Of a DNA stretch of 47,777 bases, positions 16,430-25,519 are shown one piece after another. The stretch comes from an uncultured Alphaproteobacteria bacterium (lineage in GTDB: Bacteria; Pseudomonadota; Alphaproteobacteria; HIMB59; GCA-002718135), in NCBI GenBank assembly GCA_902560675.1, contig CACEMP010000010.1, forward strand, positions 1 through 47,777, in the 5' to 3' direction. Below the pieces are notes generated by a model that was not told the origin of the DNA, did no database searches, and saw only the letters and a list, made by a program, of their open reading frames with translations. Both the position numbers and the translations under genes were made by a program. How positions within the stretch are numbered: the stretch's first letter is position 1; each line of letters opens with the position of its first letter.

Positions 16430-17110
16430 ATGATTAATTTTTCTTTATTAATTTTATGCGCAGGATTTGGAAAGCGAATGCTTGAATTGACTTTGGAAAA
16501 ACCGAAACCTCTTTTAAAATACAAAAATATTATTTTGTTATATAATACTATAAATTTTTTCCAAAATATCGGTTGTAATGAATTTTTTGTTAACACTCAC
16601 TACTTACATAAAAAAATTCAAAAATATACAAATAAAGAATTTAATAATTATCCGTTAAAATTAATTTATGAACCTTTTTTATTAGGTACTGGCGGTGCAA
16701 TAAAAAATATATTCAACTATACAAATAATAAAAATATATGTGTAGTTAATGCTGATATATTTTGGAGATCTGAAAATATATTTGATATTCAAAATTTTTT
16801 AATGCATTTAAATGAAATAGAGTATTGCAAAATTCTATTATCAAAACATAATTCTTTTTATGGTTTAAAAAATAAAGAAGGTGATTTTAGCATTAAAAAT
16901 GGAATTGTATCAAGATGGAAAAAAGGTGATGAAATCATTTATTATTCAGGTATTCAAATAGTTAATAAAAATATTTTTGAAAATAGTACTAAAATTTTTC
17001 CCATGAATGATGTGTGGAATAAAATCATTGATAATCAACAATTAAATGGTTCAATAATGGAGTCTAAAATTTTGCATATTGGGGATAAAAATTCATTTGA
17101 TAATCTATAA
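16430..17110 (+). CDS. murU: N-acetylmuramate 1-phosphate uridylyltransferase MurU
   Basis: A 226-residue nucleotidyltransferase. The N-terminus LCAGFGKRMLELTLEKPKPL is the G-x-G-x-R...K-P-K/R-P pyrophosphorylase signature; EPFLLGTGGAIKN and VVNADIFW (metal-binding Asp) match the rest of the active site. It would join UTP and MurNAc-1-phosphate to UDP-MurNAc after AmgK, feeding MurC. The ATG at 16430 is 4 bp after amgK. In many Alphaproteobacteria addB and addA follow this gene; here trxA follows after 47 bp of AT-rich DNA. Confidence 0.88.
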   Translation: MINFSLLILCAGFGKRMLELTLEKPKPLLKYKNIILLYNTINFFQNIGCNEFFVNTHYLHKKIQKYTNKEFNNYPLKLIYEPFLLGTGGAIKNIFNYTNNKNICVVNADIFWRSENIFDIQNFLMHLNEIEYCKILLSKHNSFYGLKNKEGDFSIKNGIVSRWKKGDEIIYYSGIQIVNKNIFENSTKIFPMNDVWNKIIDNQQLNGSIMESKILHIGDKNSFDNL

Positions 17111-17157
17111 ATTTTTTTTTAGCTTGAATAACATTTTAAAATTCTTAAATAATAACC

Positions 17158-17478
17158 ATGACTACTTATGTAACCAACGACCAAGATTTTGAAAAAGATA
17201 TATCTTCACAAAATTTGCCTGTGTTAGTAGATTTTGGAGCAGAATGGTGTGGACCATGTAAACAACTTGAGCCTATTTTAGAAGAAATTGCATCAGCAAA
17301 TTTAGAGAGCTTAAAAGTTTACAAAATTAATATTGATGAAAACCCAATGACACCTCAAAAATTTGGAGTTAGAGGAATTCCAACATTAATGTTTTTTAAA
17401 GAAGGTAAACTAGTTGATAGTAAAGTTGGCAGTCTTCCTAAATCTGCTCTAGAAAATTGGATAAAATCTAATTTATAA
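17158..17478 (+). CDS. trxA: Thioredoxin
   Basis: A 106-residue thioredoxin with active site W30-C31-G-P-C34-K and the cis-proline segment RGIPTLMFF, ending GSLPKSALENWI. It is a general cytoplasmic disulphide reductase and an alternative electron donor for ribonucleotide reductase. It is convergent with folC: the stops overlap by 6 bp, and there is no room for a terminator. It stands 47 bp from murU and may have its own promoter there (AT-rich, no confident match). Confidence 0.97.
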   Translation: MTTYVTNDQDFEKDISSQNLPVLVDFGAEWCGPCKQLEPILEEIASANLESLKVYKINIDENPMTPQKFGVRGIPTLMFFKEGKLVDSKVGSLPKSALENWIKSNL

Positions 17479-18732
17479 AAACTTACTTCTAATTTTACCA
17501 ACTAAATATAATGAACCTGTTACTAAAATATCGTTTTGTTTTGACATCTTGATATATCTTAATGCTTCATTTATATTTCTTATTTCCAAGCATTTAATTG
17601 AGAGCAAACTACATCTTTTACCAATTTCTTCTGTAGTAAAGCAATTTTTTTGTTCTGGTATTTCAATTGCCAATACATTTTTAATTTGATTTTTAATAAT
17701 CTCTAAAAAAATATCTATTTTTTTATTATTTAACATTCCAAATACAACAATAGGTTTAATTTTTATTGATTTTAAATATTGATTTAGCTTTTTTGCTCCA
17801 TCAATATTATGTGATCCATCTAAAATAATATTTTTATTATAATAATGAAGCCTTTCAATTCTACCTGGCCATGAAGTTTCCCTTATTGCTTTATTGGTTA
17901 AATTAAAATTTAATTTAAGTTTTTTTTGACTCATAACTTCTGAAAAGGCTAATGCTACTGATGCATTTTCAATTTGATGATAACCATTTAATAAAGGTCG
18001 ATAAATTTTTCTTCTTTTTTTATTAAATTGAAATTCAATTTTTTGTTTATTTAATTCGCTTATTTTGTAGTTCTTCCCATAATAGTAAATTTCTTTAGAC
18101 TTAAATAATTTACTTTTAATTATTTCGTCTACCTCTTTATTCTGTTTACTTATTAAAACAAACTTATTATTTTTTATAATACCTAGTTTTTCATTCGTAA
18201 TGTTACTAATTGTTTTTCCAAGAAATTCTTCATGATCATAGCTAATTGGTGTTATAATACTGCACAGTTTTTTGGGGATAACATTTGTAGCATCAAGTCT
18301 CCCTCCTAAACCTGTTTCAAGAATTAAAAAATCCGAATTAGACCTTTGAAATAATACAAACGCAGCTGCTGTTGTAATTTCAAAAAATGTAATAGGTTTA
18401 TTATTATTAATTTTTTTTACAAATTTTAAGGTATCCAATAATTTTCTTGTACTAACATCTTTATTATTAATAACTATTCTTTCGTTAAATTTTGATAAAT
18501 GTGGAGATATATAAGCATCACAAGTATATCCATTGTTAGTTAGAATATTTCTTATAAAACTTTGAATTGAGCCTTTACCATTAGTACCCGCAATATGAAT
18601 TGTCTGTGGCAAATCTAAATGTGGATCACCAAGTTTTTTCAATAATTTTTTAATTCTATTTAAAGATAAATCGATATATTTTGGATGTAGTTTTAAAAGT
18701 TCATCTAATAACTTGTTAGTCTTAGATTTCAC
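17473..18732 (-). CDS. folC: Bifunctional folylpolyglutamate synthase/dihydrofolate synthase
   Basis: A 419-residue Mur-ligase-fold enzyme that adds glutamate to (dihydro)pteroate and folates. The ATP loop is GTNGKGS (49-55); SPHLSKFNERI, ETGLGGRLDATNV, DHEEFLG and LDGSHNIDG are family hallmarks. The start is GTG at 18732, directly abutting the accD TAA with no gap; it gives the usual short N-terminus before the conserved DLSLNRIKKLLKKLGDP. It is the last gene of the 15-gene minus-strand run and shares 6 bp with trxA at its end. C-terminal domain (about 290-419) is diverged but collinear. Confidence 0.95.
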   Translation of the reverse strand: MKSKTNKLLDELLKLHPKYIDLSLNRIKKLLKKLGDPHLDLPQTIHIAGTNGKGSIQSFIRNILTNNGYTCDAYISPHLSKFNERIVINNKDVSTRKLLDTLKFVKKINNNKPITFFEITTAAAFVLFQRSNSDFLILETGLGGRLDATNVIPKKLCSIITPISYDHEEFLGKTISNITNEKLGIIKNNKFVLISKQNKEVDEIIKSKLFKSKEIYYYGKNYKISELNKQKIEFQFNKKRRKIYRPLLNGYHQIENASVALAFSEVMSQKKLKLNFNLTNKAIRETSWPGRIERLHYYNKNIILDGSHNIDGAKKLNQYLKSIKIKPIVVFGMLNNKKIDIFLEIIKNQIKNVLAIEIPEQKNCFTTEEIGKRCSLLSIKCLEIRNINEALRYIKMSKQNDILVTGSLYLVGKIRSKFL

Positions 18733-19578
18733 TTATTTGCTTATGTGCTTTATAACTTTAAGTAATGTCTGCCTAAGGTCTTTACGATGAGATACAATAT
18801 CTACCATTCCATGCTCTTTTAGATATTCTGCTTTCTGAAAATCTATAGGTAGCTCCTCTCGTATAGTATCTTGTATAACTCTTTTCCCAGCGAAACCAAT
18901 AGTTGCTCCTTTTTCAGCTATAGTTATATCTCCCAACATTGCAAATGAGGCAGTCACACCTCCAGTAGTTGGTTCAGTTAAAATTACTATATAGGGGATA
19001 TTATTCTCATTTAGCATATCAACAGCGGCGATTGTTCTTGGCATTTGCATTAAACTAATTATTCCCTCCTGCATTCTTGCTCCACCTGATGAAGTTACGA
19101 CAACATAAGGAATTCTTTTCTCAACTGATATTTTAGCACCTTTTACAATTGCAGCTCCTACAGCCCTACCCATTGAGCCACCCATAAATTCAAAATTCAT
19201 AAGCCCTAGAATTAGTTCTTCATTTTCTATTTTTCCATTCAAAAGAATAAAAGCATCCTCTCTTTTGGTTTTTTTTCTATATTCTTTAAGTCTGTCTTTA
19301 TATTTTTTTTTATCTGTAAAACTTAATGGATCATCTGAAGTCTTATCTAATTCAATTTCACTATACTTATCATTTTTAAAAAAAAGTTTGATTCTATCTT
19401 CAGCTGGCATTCTAAAATGGTAGTCACAATTGATACACACTCTCAAATTTTCATTTAAATCTTTATGATGAATCATATTTCCACACGCTACACAATTACT
19501 CCATAATTTTTCAGGAACCTCTCTTCTTTTTACAAGAGATGAAAGTTTTGGTTTTACAAAATTTGTTAACCAATTCAT
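18733..19578 (-). CDS. accD: Acetyl-CoA carboxylase carboxyltransferase subunit beta
   Basis: A 281-residue subunit that, with AccA, transfers carboxyl from biotin to acetyl-CoA to start fatty-acid synthesis. The N-terminal zinc ribbon has C29-x2-C32 and C48-x2-C51. The crotonase-like domain shows MGGSMGRAVGAAI, VVTSSGGARMQEG and LTEPTTGGVTASFAMLGD, the acyl-CoA-binding signatures. Its ATG overlaps the trpA TGA by 4 bp (ATGA), and its stop abuts folC. The trpA-accD-folC order is conserved across Alphaproteobacteria. Confidence 0.98.
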   Translation of the reverse strand: MNWLTNFVKPKLSSLVKRREVPEKLWSNCVACGNMIHHKDLNENLRVCINCDYHFRMPAEDRIKLFFKNDKYSEIELDKTSDDPLSFTDKKKYKDRLKEYRKKTKREDAFILLNGKIENEELILGLMNFEFMGGSMGRAVGAAIVKGAKISVEKRIPYVVVTSSGGARMQEGIISLMQMPRTIAAVDMLNENNIPYIVILTEPTTGGVTASFAMLGDITIAEKGATIGFAGKRVIQDTIREELPIDFQKAEYLKEHGMVDIVSHRKDLRQTLLKVIKHISK

Positions 19579-20369
19579 ATAATAGTACCTTGTTTTAATT
19601 CTTTTATAAAACTCTCAATTTTTTTTAGCATTACTTCTTTATTATAAAGATTTTCTTCTATTATTTTTATTATACTTGATCCTACAATTGCACCGTCAGC
19701 AATCTTGCATATTCTATTAACATCTTCTGCATTTTTAATTCCAAATCCTGGCAAAACAGGCAAATTTGTATGCTTTTTTATAAAATTGATTGATTTTTCT
19801 AATTCATTAATATTAGCTGATTTTTGACCTGTTATACCCATAACACTCACGTAATATAAAAAACCACTTGCATTCTTAAGTATTAATTTTAATCTTTCTT
19901 CATTAGTAGTCGGTGTTATCAATCTGATTAAATTAATATTATATTTATTTAATTCTTTTATTAATTCATCATCTTCTTCTGGTTGTAAATCTACTATAAT
20001 TAATCCATCAACCCCAAATTTAAGACAGTTTCTTACAAATATACTAATTCCATAGTGCAAAATAACATTATAGTATCCCATTAAAATAATTGGTAACTTG
20101 TTATTCAATTTTTTTGCATTTGAGGCTAATTTAAAAATATCATCTAAGTTAATCCCACTATTTAATGCTCTATTGCTTGATAATTGAATTGTCGGCCCAT
20201 CAGCCATGGGATCTGAAAATGGCATACCTATTTCTAAAATGTCAATTTTACTTTCAACAATAGTATTTATAATTTGAATACTTGTTTCAAAATCAGGATC
20301 ACCCCCAGTAACGAATGTTATCAGTTTTTTATCACTATCTCTAAAACACTCGTTAATTAAATTAGTCAT
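19575..20369 (-). CDS. trpA: Tryptophan synthase alpha chain
   Basis: A 264-residue TIM-barrel subunit that cleaves indole-3-glycerol phosphate to indole, which passes through a tunnel to TrpB. Catalytic residues are E46 (LEIGMPFSDP) and D57 (MADGPTIQ), matching E49/D60 of E. coli. YYVSVMGITG and LPVLPGFGIK with GAIVGSSIIK give loop 6 and the phosphate site. The start ATG shares one base with the trpB TAA (TAATG) and the stop overlaps accD by 4 bp, so both junctions are coupled. Confidence 0.98.
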   Translation of the reverse strand: MTNLINECFRDSDKKLITFVTGGDPDFETSIQIINTIVESKIDILEIGMPFSDPMADGPTIQLSSNRALNSGINLDDIFKLASNAKKLNNKLPIILMGYYNVILHYGISIFVRNCLKFGVDGLIIVDLQPEEDDELIKELNKYNINLIRLITPTTNEERLKLILKNASGFLYYVSVMGITGQKSANINELEKSINFIKKHTNLPVLPGFGIKNAEDVNRICKIADGAIVGSSIIKIIEENLYNKEVMLKKIESFIKELKQGTII

Positions 20370-21577
20370 TATATTTTAATCTTTAACTCATCTGCAATAG
20401 TGAAGATGTCTTTATCTCCTCTTCCACACATATTCATAACAACAATTTTATCTTTACTATAGTTTTTTGCTATTTTTTTTAAAACTGACAATGCGTGTGC
20501 TGGTTCAAGGGCTGGTATAATACCTTCGAGTTTGCAACAATACTGAAAAGCTTCTAGAGCTTCTTCATCAGTCGCTGACATATATTTAACTCTTTTTTCT
20601 TCAAATAAAAAAGAATGCTCTGGTCCAATTCCAGGATAATCCAAACCAGCTGATATAGAATGAGCTTCTTGTATCTGACCATCCTCTGATTGTAATAAGT
20701 ATGTCTTGTTTCCATGTAAAACCCCAGGTTTCCCTCCAGTTAAACTTGCAGCATGTTTAGAACTATTAATACCATGACCTGCAGCTTCTACCGCAATCAT
20801 TTCTATATCTGCATCATCTAGAAATTCATGAAATAAACCCAGTGCATTTGATCCACCACCAATACAAGCCATTAATAAATCAGGCAATCTTCCCTCAAGA
20901 TCTTCAATTTGACTTCTTACTTCTTTTCCAATTATTGATTGAAAATCTCTAACCATGGCAGGATAAGGATGAGGACCAGCAGCAGTTCCAATTATATAAA
21001 ATGTATCTTTTACATTTGTAACCCAATCTCTTAGCGCTTCATTCATAGCATCTTTAAGTGATTTTGATCCGGTAGATACACTTCTAATTTCTGCACCTAA
21101 AAGCTTCATTCTAAAAACATTTGGAGATTGTCTTTCAATATCTTTCTCTCCCATGTAGACTACACATGGTAAACCAAATAATGCACAAACGGTAGCAGTT
21201 GCCACACCATGTTGACCTGCACCAGTTTCAGCTATAATTCTTGATTTACCCATCTTTCTTGCTAGAAGAATTTGACCCATACAATTATTAATTTTATGAG
21301 CTCCTGTGTGATTTAATTCATCTCTTTTAAAATATATTTTTGGTCCATTTAAATCATCTGTAATTCTTTTAGCAAAGAATAGAGGGCTTGGTCTTCCAAC
21401 ATAAGTTTTTAAATAATATTGAAATTCCTCCAAAAATGTTTTGTCATTTTTAATTTTATCATATTCTTTTTCAACCTCGAGAATTAATGGCATTAAAGTT
21501 TCAGAGACATATCTTCCACCAAATTGTCCAAAATAACCTTTTTCATTTGGATAATTTTTATATGAATTTTTAAGCAT
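20369..21577 (-). CDS. trpB: Tryptophan synthase beta chain
   Basis: A 402-residue PLP enzyme joining indole and serine. The PLP lysine is K95 in HTGAHKINN, and [10 protein letters not shown] holds the cofactor phosphate; [12 protein letters not shown] at the start and [24 protein letters not shown] are typical of the classic TrpB1 form that pairs with TrpA. The ATG lies 8 bp inside trpF. Only trpF, trpB and trpA are here; trpEGDC are expected elsewhere, as is normal in Alphaproteobacteria. Confidence 0.98.
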   Translation of the reverse strand: MLKNSYKNYPNEKGYFGQFGGRYVSETLMPLILEVEKEYDKIKNDKTFLEEFQYYLKTYVGRPSPLFFAKRITDDLNGPKIYFKRDELNHTGAHKINNCMGQILLARKMGKSRIIAETGAGQHGVATATVCALFGLPCVVYMGEKDIERQSPNVFRMKLLGAEIRSVSTGSKSLKDAMNEALRDWVTNVKDTFYIIGTAAGPHPYPAMVRDFQSIIGKEVRSQIEDLEGRLPDLLMACIGGGSNALGLFHEFLDDADIEMIAVEAAGHGINSSKHAASLTGGKPGVLHGNKTYLLQSEDGQIQEAHSISAGLDYPGIGPEHSFLFEEKRVKYMSATDEEALEAFQYCCKLEGIIPALEPAHALSVLKKIAKNYSKDKIVVMNMCGRGDKDIFTIADELKIKI

Positions 21578-22199
21578 TGTTTAATTGATCTATAAAATTA
21601 TTTATAATGTCATTATCTTTAATGCCAAGTTTTTTTTCTACACCAGAGGATAGATCAACACCAAAAGGATTAATTTTTTTTCTAATATATTGAATATTGC
21701 TTGAATTTATACCGCCTGATAAAAACCAAGGTTTTTTAATATCTAGATCTTTAATTATATCCCAGTTGAAACTTCTCGCATTTCCTCCTGGTAATTCATT
21801 TTTTTTTGGACTGTAATCAAATAATAAGTAATCAGAACTTGGAAATTTTTCAATTTTTTTTAAATCATCAGAATTTTTAATCGATATTTTTTTAATTATA
21901 CTTACATCTAAACTTTTTATATCTTTAATGTAATTCTCATCCTCATCTCCATGGATTTGTATATATTCAAGGCTTAATTTATTAATTAGAGTCTTTATTA
22001 TCTCAATTTTTTCATTAACAAATACTCCAACACCTTTGATATTTAATTTCTTTGCATAAGACTGAAGTGTTAGTGCATCTTCCAACTTTATATTTCGTGG
22101 ACTTTTATCATAAAATATCATTCCAAAAAAATTGATATTATTATTACTACAACAAATTAAAGTATCAATCTTCTGTATTCCACAAATTTTTATTAACAT
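21570..22199 (-). CDS. trpF: Phosphoribosylanthranilate isomerase
   Basis: A 209-residue TIM-barrel isomerase for the third step of tryptophan synthesis. KICGI at the N-terminus carries the general base C6; [21 protein letters not shown] contains the general acid Asp and the conserved [15 protein letters not shown] and [16 protein letters not shown] provide the phosphate-binding loops. It ends 8 bp inside trpB and begins 5 bp after pyrF. More diverged than TrpA and TrpB but all active-site segments are in place. Confidence 0.94.
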   Translation of the reverse strand: MLIKICGIQKIDTLICCSNNNINFFGMIFYDKSPRNIKLEDALTLQSYAKKLNIKGVGVFVNEKIEIIKTLINKLSLEYIQIHGDEDENYIKDIKSLDVSIIKKISIKNSDDLKKIEKFPSSDYLLFDYSPKKNELPGGNARSFNWDIIKDLDIKKPWFLSGGINSSNIQYIRKKINPFGVDLSSGVEKKLGIKDNDIINNFIDQLNNA

Positions 22200-22204
22200 A
22201 TTAT

Positions 22205-22888
22205 TTATAAAGTTTTATTTATTTCTTTAATTGTTTGTAAAGGATCTGATGCTTCTGTTATTGGTCTTCCAATAACTACTAAATCAGCACCATATTTAAT
22301 AGCTTTAGAGGGAGTCAAAACTCTTTTTTGGTCATCTTTAAAGATATTTCTGTTAACAGGTCTAATTCCTGGAGTAACGATTATAAAATTTTCTCCAACT
22401 TCTTTTCTTACAAGCTTGATTTCTTTTGGACTACATACAATGCCATCCAATCCAATATTTTTAGCCTGTTTAACCATTTTTTTTACTAGCATGCTTATAT
22501 TTTTATTGTTGTAATACTTCATACATTGACTTTTATCTAAACTTGTTAAAATAGAAACACCTAGAACTTTTGTTGTGCCTTTCTTTAATACACTTGCCTT
22601 CATCATTTCATCACCACCAGATATATGTATTGTAGTTAGAATTGGCTTTAGTTTTTTAATTGCAAAAATTCCCTTCTTTACTGTGTTAGGTATATCATGT
22701 AATTTGAGATCTAAAAAAATTTTGGGTGAAATTTTTGATAATTGATTATATCCGTTTATCCCAAAATTAAAAAAGAATTCATATCCAATTTTAAAAGCAT
22801 AAACTTCTGATTTTATTTTTTTGGCAATCTTTAGAGTATTTTTGAGATTATCACTATCAAGAGCTACTATTACTCTTTTAGTGTTCAT
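22205..22888 (-). CDS. pyrF: Orotidine 5'-phosphate decarboxylase
   Basis: A 227-residue enzyme that makes UMP from OMP, the last step of pyrimidine synthesis. The catalytic array is D60-x-K62-x2-D65 in FLDLKLHDIPNT. VIVALD at the start, TIHISGGDEMM, VTPGIRP and GADLVVIGRPITEA are the other group I hallmarks. Its ATG lies 11 bp inside ihfB and it is followed by trpF after 5 bp. Its place between ihfB and trpF is consistent with operon fusion; the lapA-like small membrane protein often found after ihfB in Alphaproteobacteria is absent. Confidence 0.97.
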   Translation of the reverse strand: MNTKRVIVALDSDNLKNTLKIAKKIKSEVYAFKIGYEFFFNFGINGYNQLSKISPKIFLDLKLHDIPNTVKKGIFAIKKLKPILTTIHISGGDEMMKASVLKKGTTKVLGVSILTSLDKSQCMKYYNNKNISMLVKKMVKQAKNIGLDGIVCSPKEIKLVRKEVGENFIIVTPGIRPVNRNIFKDDQKRVLTPSKAIKYGADLVVIGRPITEASDPLQTIKEINKTL

Positions 22889-23174
22889 TGCTCTTTTCTG
22901 GGTTTAGTATCTTATGGAATATTTTTCCTATTTTAAAATGGATTTTGTAACTTTCCTCTTTAAATATTTTTTCATTTGTTTTAGGATTTCTTACATACTT
23001 TTCTTTATTAACTCGTTTGCTTATTGTTCCAAAACCTCTAATTTCAATTTTATTACCTTCTTGAAGTGAATTGGAAATTTTTTTTATTAAAAGATTAAAT
23101 ATATTTTCAATGTCATCTTCTGATAAATTACTGTATTTTTTATGTAATTTCGAAAGAATTTCTGATTTCAGCAT
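22878..23174 (-). CDS. ihfB: Integration host factor subunit beta
   Basis: A 98-residue HU/IHF-fold DNA-bending protein. The DNA-binding arm contains R-N-P-K-T with the intercalating proline (VRNPKTNEKIFK), preceded by IEIRGFGTISKR. The call of IHF-beta over HU rests on its position directly after rpsA, an order conserved in Proteobacteria, and on the longer C-terminal tail. IHF-beta needs IhfA as partner; ihfA is often next to pheT, but here lepA follows pheT instead. Overlaps pyrF by 11 bp. Confidence 0.9.
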   Translation of the reverse strand: MLKSEILSKLHKKYSNLSEDDIENIFNLLIKKISNSLQEGNKIEIRGFGTISKRVNKEKYVRNPKTNEKIFKEESYKIHFKIGKIFHKILNPEKSNEH

Positions 23175-23179
23175 TAATT

Positions 23180-24880
23180 CTATTTTTTTAGAACAGATCC
23201 TAGAATATCTCCTAAAGATGCACCTGAGTCACTAGAACCATATTTTGAAAGCGCTTCTTTTTCATCTTGAATTTCAAGCTCTTTAATAGATAGATTAAGT
23301 ATTCTTGTTTTTGTGTCTAGAGATAAAATAATAGAGTCTATATTTTCACCTATTGCAAATCTTTCTGTTCGTTGTTCATTTTTATCTTTTGATAGATTAG
23401 ATTTTTTTACATAACCGTAAATATTTTTCTCTTGTCCAAATTCTAATTTAATACCTTTTTCATCAATTTCTTTAATAGTTCCAGTAACTTTAGATTTGAT
23501 CGGATTATTTGTTATAAAATCTTGAACAAAATCATTTTTTAAATGTTTTATTCCTAGGCTAATTCTTTCTTTTTCAACATTAATATCAAGAATTTTGACT
23601 TTTAATTTATCACCTTTTTTAAAGTTTTTAAGCATTTCTGAACACTCATCCTCACTCCAGCTTAAATCTGATACATGAACCATACCATCAATTTCGTCTT
23701 GAACTTTTACAAAAATACCAAAATCAACCACATTAACAACTTCAGTATCGAAAGAGTCATTTATTTTATAATTTTCTTGTAACTTGCTCCAAGGATTATC
23801 TTTCATTTGTTTTAAGCTTGAAATTAATTTTCTTTTTTCCTCATCTATTTCTAAAACTTTAATTTCTATAGTTTCATTTAAAGAAACAATTTTTGATGGG
23901 TGGGGAGGTTTTTTTAACCAAGTTAATTCATTAATAGATATTGTTCCATCGAATGAGTCATTTACAATAATATTAACAAAATTATCACTAATACTAACAA
24001 CTTTTGCTGATGTTACATCGTTGACCTTAATATTATCATTAATCTTATCCCAAGGATTATCAGTTAATTGCTTTATTCCTAAACTTAGTCTAGAAAGCTC
24101 TTCATCAAATTTTAAAACCTTTACTTTAATATTTTGATTAAGTTCTAACTTGTCACTTGGATGATTAATTTTTGTCCATGAAATATCAGTAACATGAACG
24201 AGACCATCCATGCCGCCTAAATCGATAAATGCTCCATAATCTGTAAGATTTTTTACCTTACCCTCAATAATTGATCCTTCTTCTATAGAATTAAGCAACT
24301 CTTTTCTTTGTTCTTTAAGCTCATTTTCAGTAATTGCTTTTCTTGATACAACAATATTTCCTCTATATTTGTCCATTTTTAAAATTAATAGTTCCAATGG
24401 TTTATTTAAAAGTTCCTTTGTATCTTTAATAATTTGCCTAGTATCTATTTGACTTCCCGGTAGGAATGCAATTACTCCATTTAAATCAACACTCATTCCG
24501 CCTTTAACTCTATTAAATGGAACGCCAACTACCACTTTGTTATTTGAAAATGAGTCTTGAAGATCATGCCATGCTTTTTGTTTAACGGCCTTTTCTCTTG
24601 ATAAGCTTGTTTCTCCATTTGAATTATCAACATGTTCAATATATACATCTGTTTCATCACCAATATTTATCTCTGTTTTTTGACCAGGTCTTGAAAACTC
24701 ATTGATTGGTATCCTGCCCTCACTTTTGAGACCAACGTCAATTGTAACTATATCGTTTTCAATTGAAACAATTTTGCCGGTTATAATACTTTTTTCTTTA
24801 ATATTAGTATTTTTAAAAGATTTAGATATTAATTTTTCATACTCTGAGTTTGATAGCTTTAAATTTGTTTCTTGGTTCAT
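23180..24880 (-). CDS. rpsA: 30S ribosomal protein S1
   Basis: A 566-residue protein with six S1 (OB-fold) domains: about 30-100, 110-180, 200-265, 285-355, 370-440 and 455-525. Domains 3 to 6 bind mRNA and help the 30S subunit load mRNAs with weak or absent Shine-Dalgarno sequences, which is relevant in this window where most genes have none. Domain 3 (EGKVKNLTDYGAFIDLGGMDGLVHVTD) is the most conserved. It starts 3 bp after cmk and ends 5 bp before ihfB. Domains 4 and 6 look more diverged. Confidence 0.98.
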   Translation of the reverse strand: MNQETNLKLSNSEYEKLISKSFKNTNIKEKSIITGKIVSIENDIVTIDVGLKSEGRIPINEFSRPGQKTEINIGDETDVYIEHVDNSNGETSLSREKAVKQKAWHDLQDSFSNNKVVVGVPFNRVKGGMSVDLNGVIAFLPGSQIDTRQIIKDTKELLNKPLELLILKMDKYRGNIVVSRKAITENELKEQRKELLNSIEEGSIIEGKVKNLTDYGAFIDLGGMDGLVHVTDISWTKINHPSDKLELNQNIKVKVLKFDEELSRLSLGIKQLTDNPWDKINDNIKVNDVTSAKVVSISDNFVNIIVNDSFDGTISINELTWLKKPPHPSKIVSLNETIEIKVLEIDEEKRKLISSLKQMKDNPWSKLQENYKINDSFDTEVVNVVDFGIFVKVQDEIDGMVHVSDLSWSEDECSEMLKNFKKGDKLKVKILDINVEKERISLGIKHLKNDFVQDFITNNPIKSKVTGTIKEIDEKGIKLEFGQEKNIYGYVKKSNLSKDKNEQRTERFAIGENIDSIILSLDTKTRILNLSIKELEIQDEKEALSKYGSSDSGASLGDILGSVLKK

Positions 24881-24883
24881 TTG

Positions 24884-25519
24884 TTATAGTTTACTAATAA
24901 GTGTATTTATTATTTTAATTGTTTGAGTAAATTTTCCATTATTATCAATAACAATTGCTCCATTAGGAACAACCAATGGTGATATTTTTCTAGATTTATC
25001 TTTTTTATCTCTCAATTTTATTTCCTTCAAAATTTGTGCGTATATAGACTTTTCATTAGTATCAATCAACTGTTTATATCTTCTTTTTGCCCTATTTACT
25101 AAACTGACATCTATATATAGTTTCAGATCGGCATTTTTAAAAACAACAGAACCAATATCCCTTCCATCTATTACAAAACCATGATTTTTTATAAATCTTC
25201 CAACAAAATTTTTTTGGAAGAGATTTACATGATTTCTTACGAATTTATGCACAGCAATTTTTGAGGCGATTTTACTAACTTTTTCAGTTCTTAACTTTTT
25301 TTGTGATTTAAATGAGTTGAATTTATAATTTTTGATAAATATTTTTAATTCTTTATCTAGATTAAAATTTATCTTTTCATCTATTATTCCTAAAGCTAGT
25401 TTTCTATATAAAACTCCAGAATCCAAATGTTTTAATTTCCATTTTTTACTTAAATAATTTGCAATTTTACCTTTACCAGAAGCTGCTGGACCATCAATAG
25501 TAACTAAAATATTTTTCAA
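24884..25519 (-). CDS. cmk: Cytidylate kinase
   Basis: A 211-residue (d)CMP kinase. The P-loop is GPAASGKGKIANYL near the N-terminus; LDSGVLYRKLAL, IDGRDIGSVVFKNADLKLY and AKRRYKQL with the DKKDKSRKISPL lid region are family segments. It phosphorylates CMP and dCMP, recycling products of mRNA decay. The ATG overlaps the aroA stop by 4 bp and rpsA follows after 3 bp: the aroA-cmk-rpsA order is widespread in Proteobacteria. Confidence 0.96.
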   Translation of the reverse strand: MKNILVTIDGPAASGKGKIANYLSKKWKLKHLDSGVLYRKLALGIIDEKINFNLDKELKIFIKNYKFNSFKSQKKLRTEKVSKIASKIAVHKFVRNHVNLFQKNFVGRFIKNHGFVIDGRDIGSVVFKNADLKLYIDVSLVNRAKRRYKQLIDTNEKSIYAQILKEIKLRDKKDKSRKISPLVVPNGAIVIDNNGKFTQTIKIINTLISKL

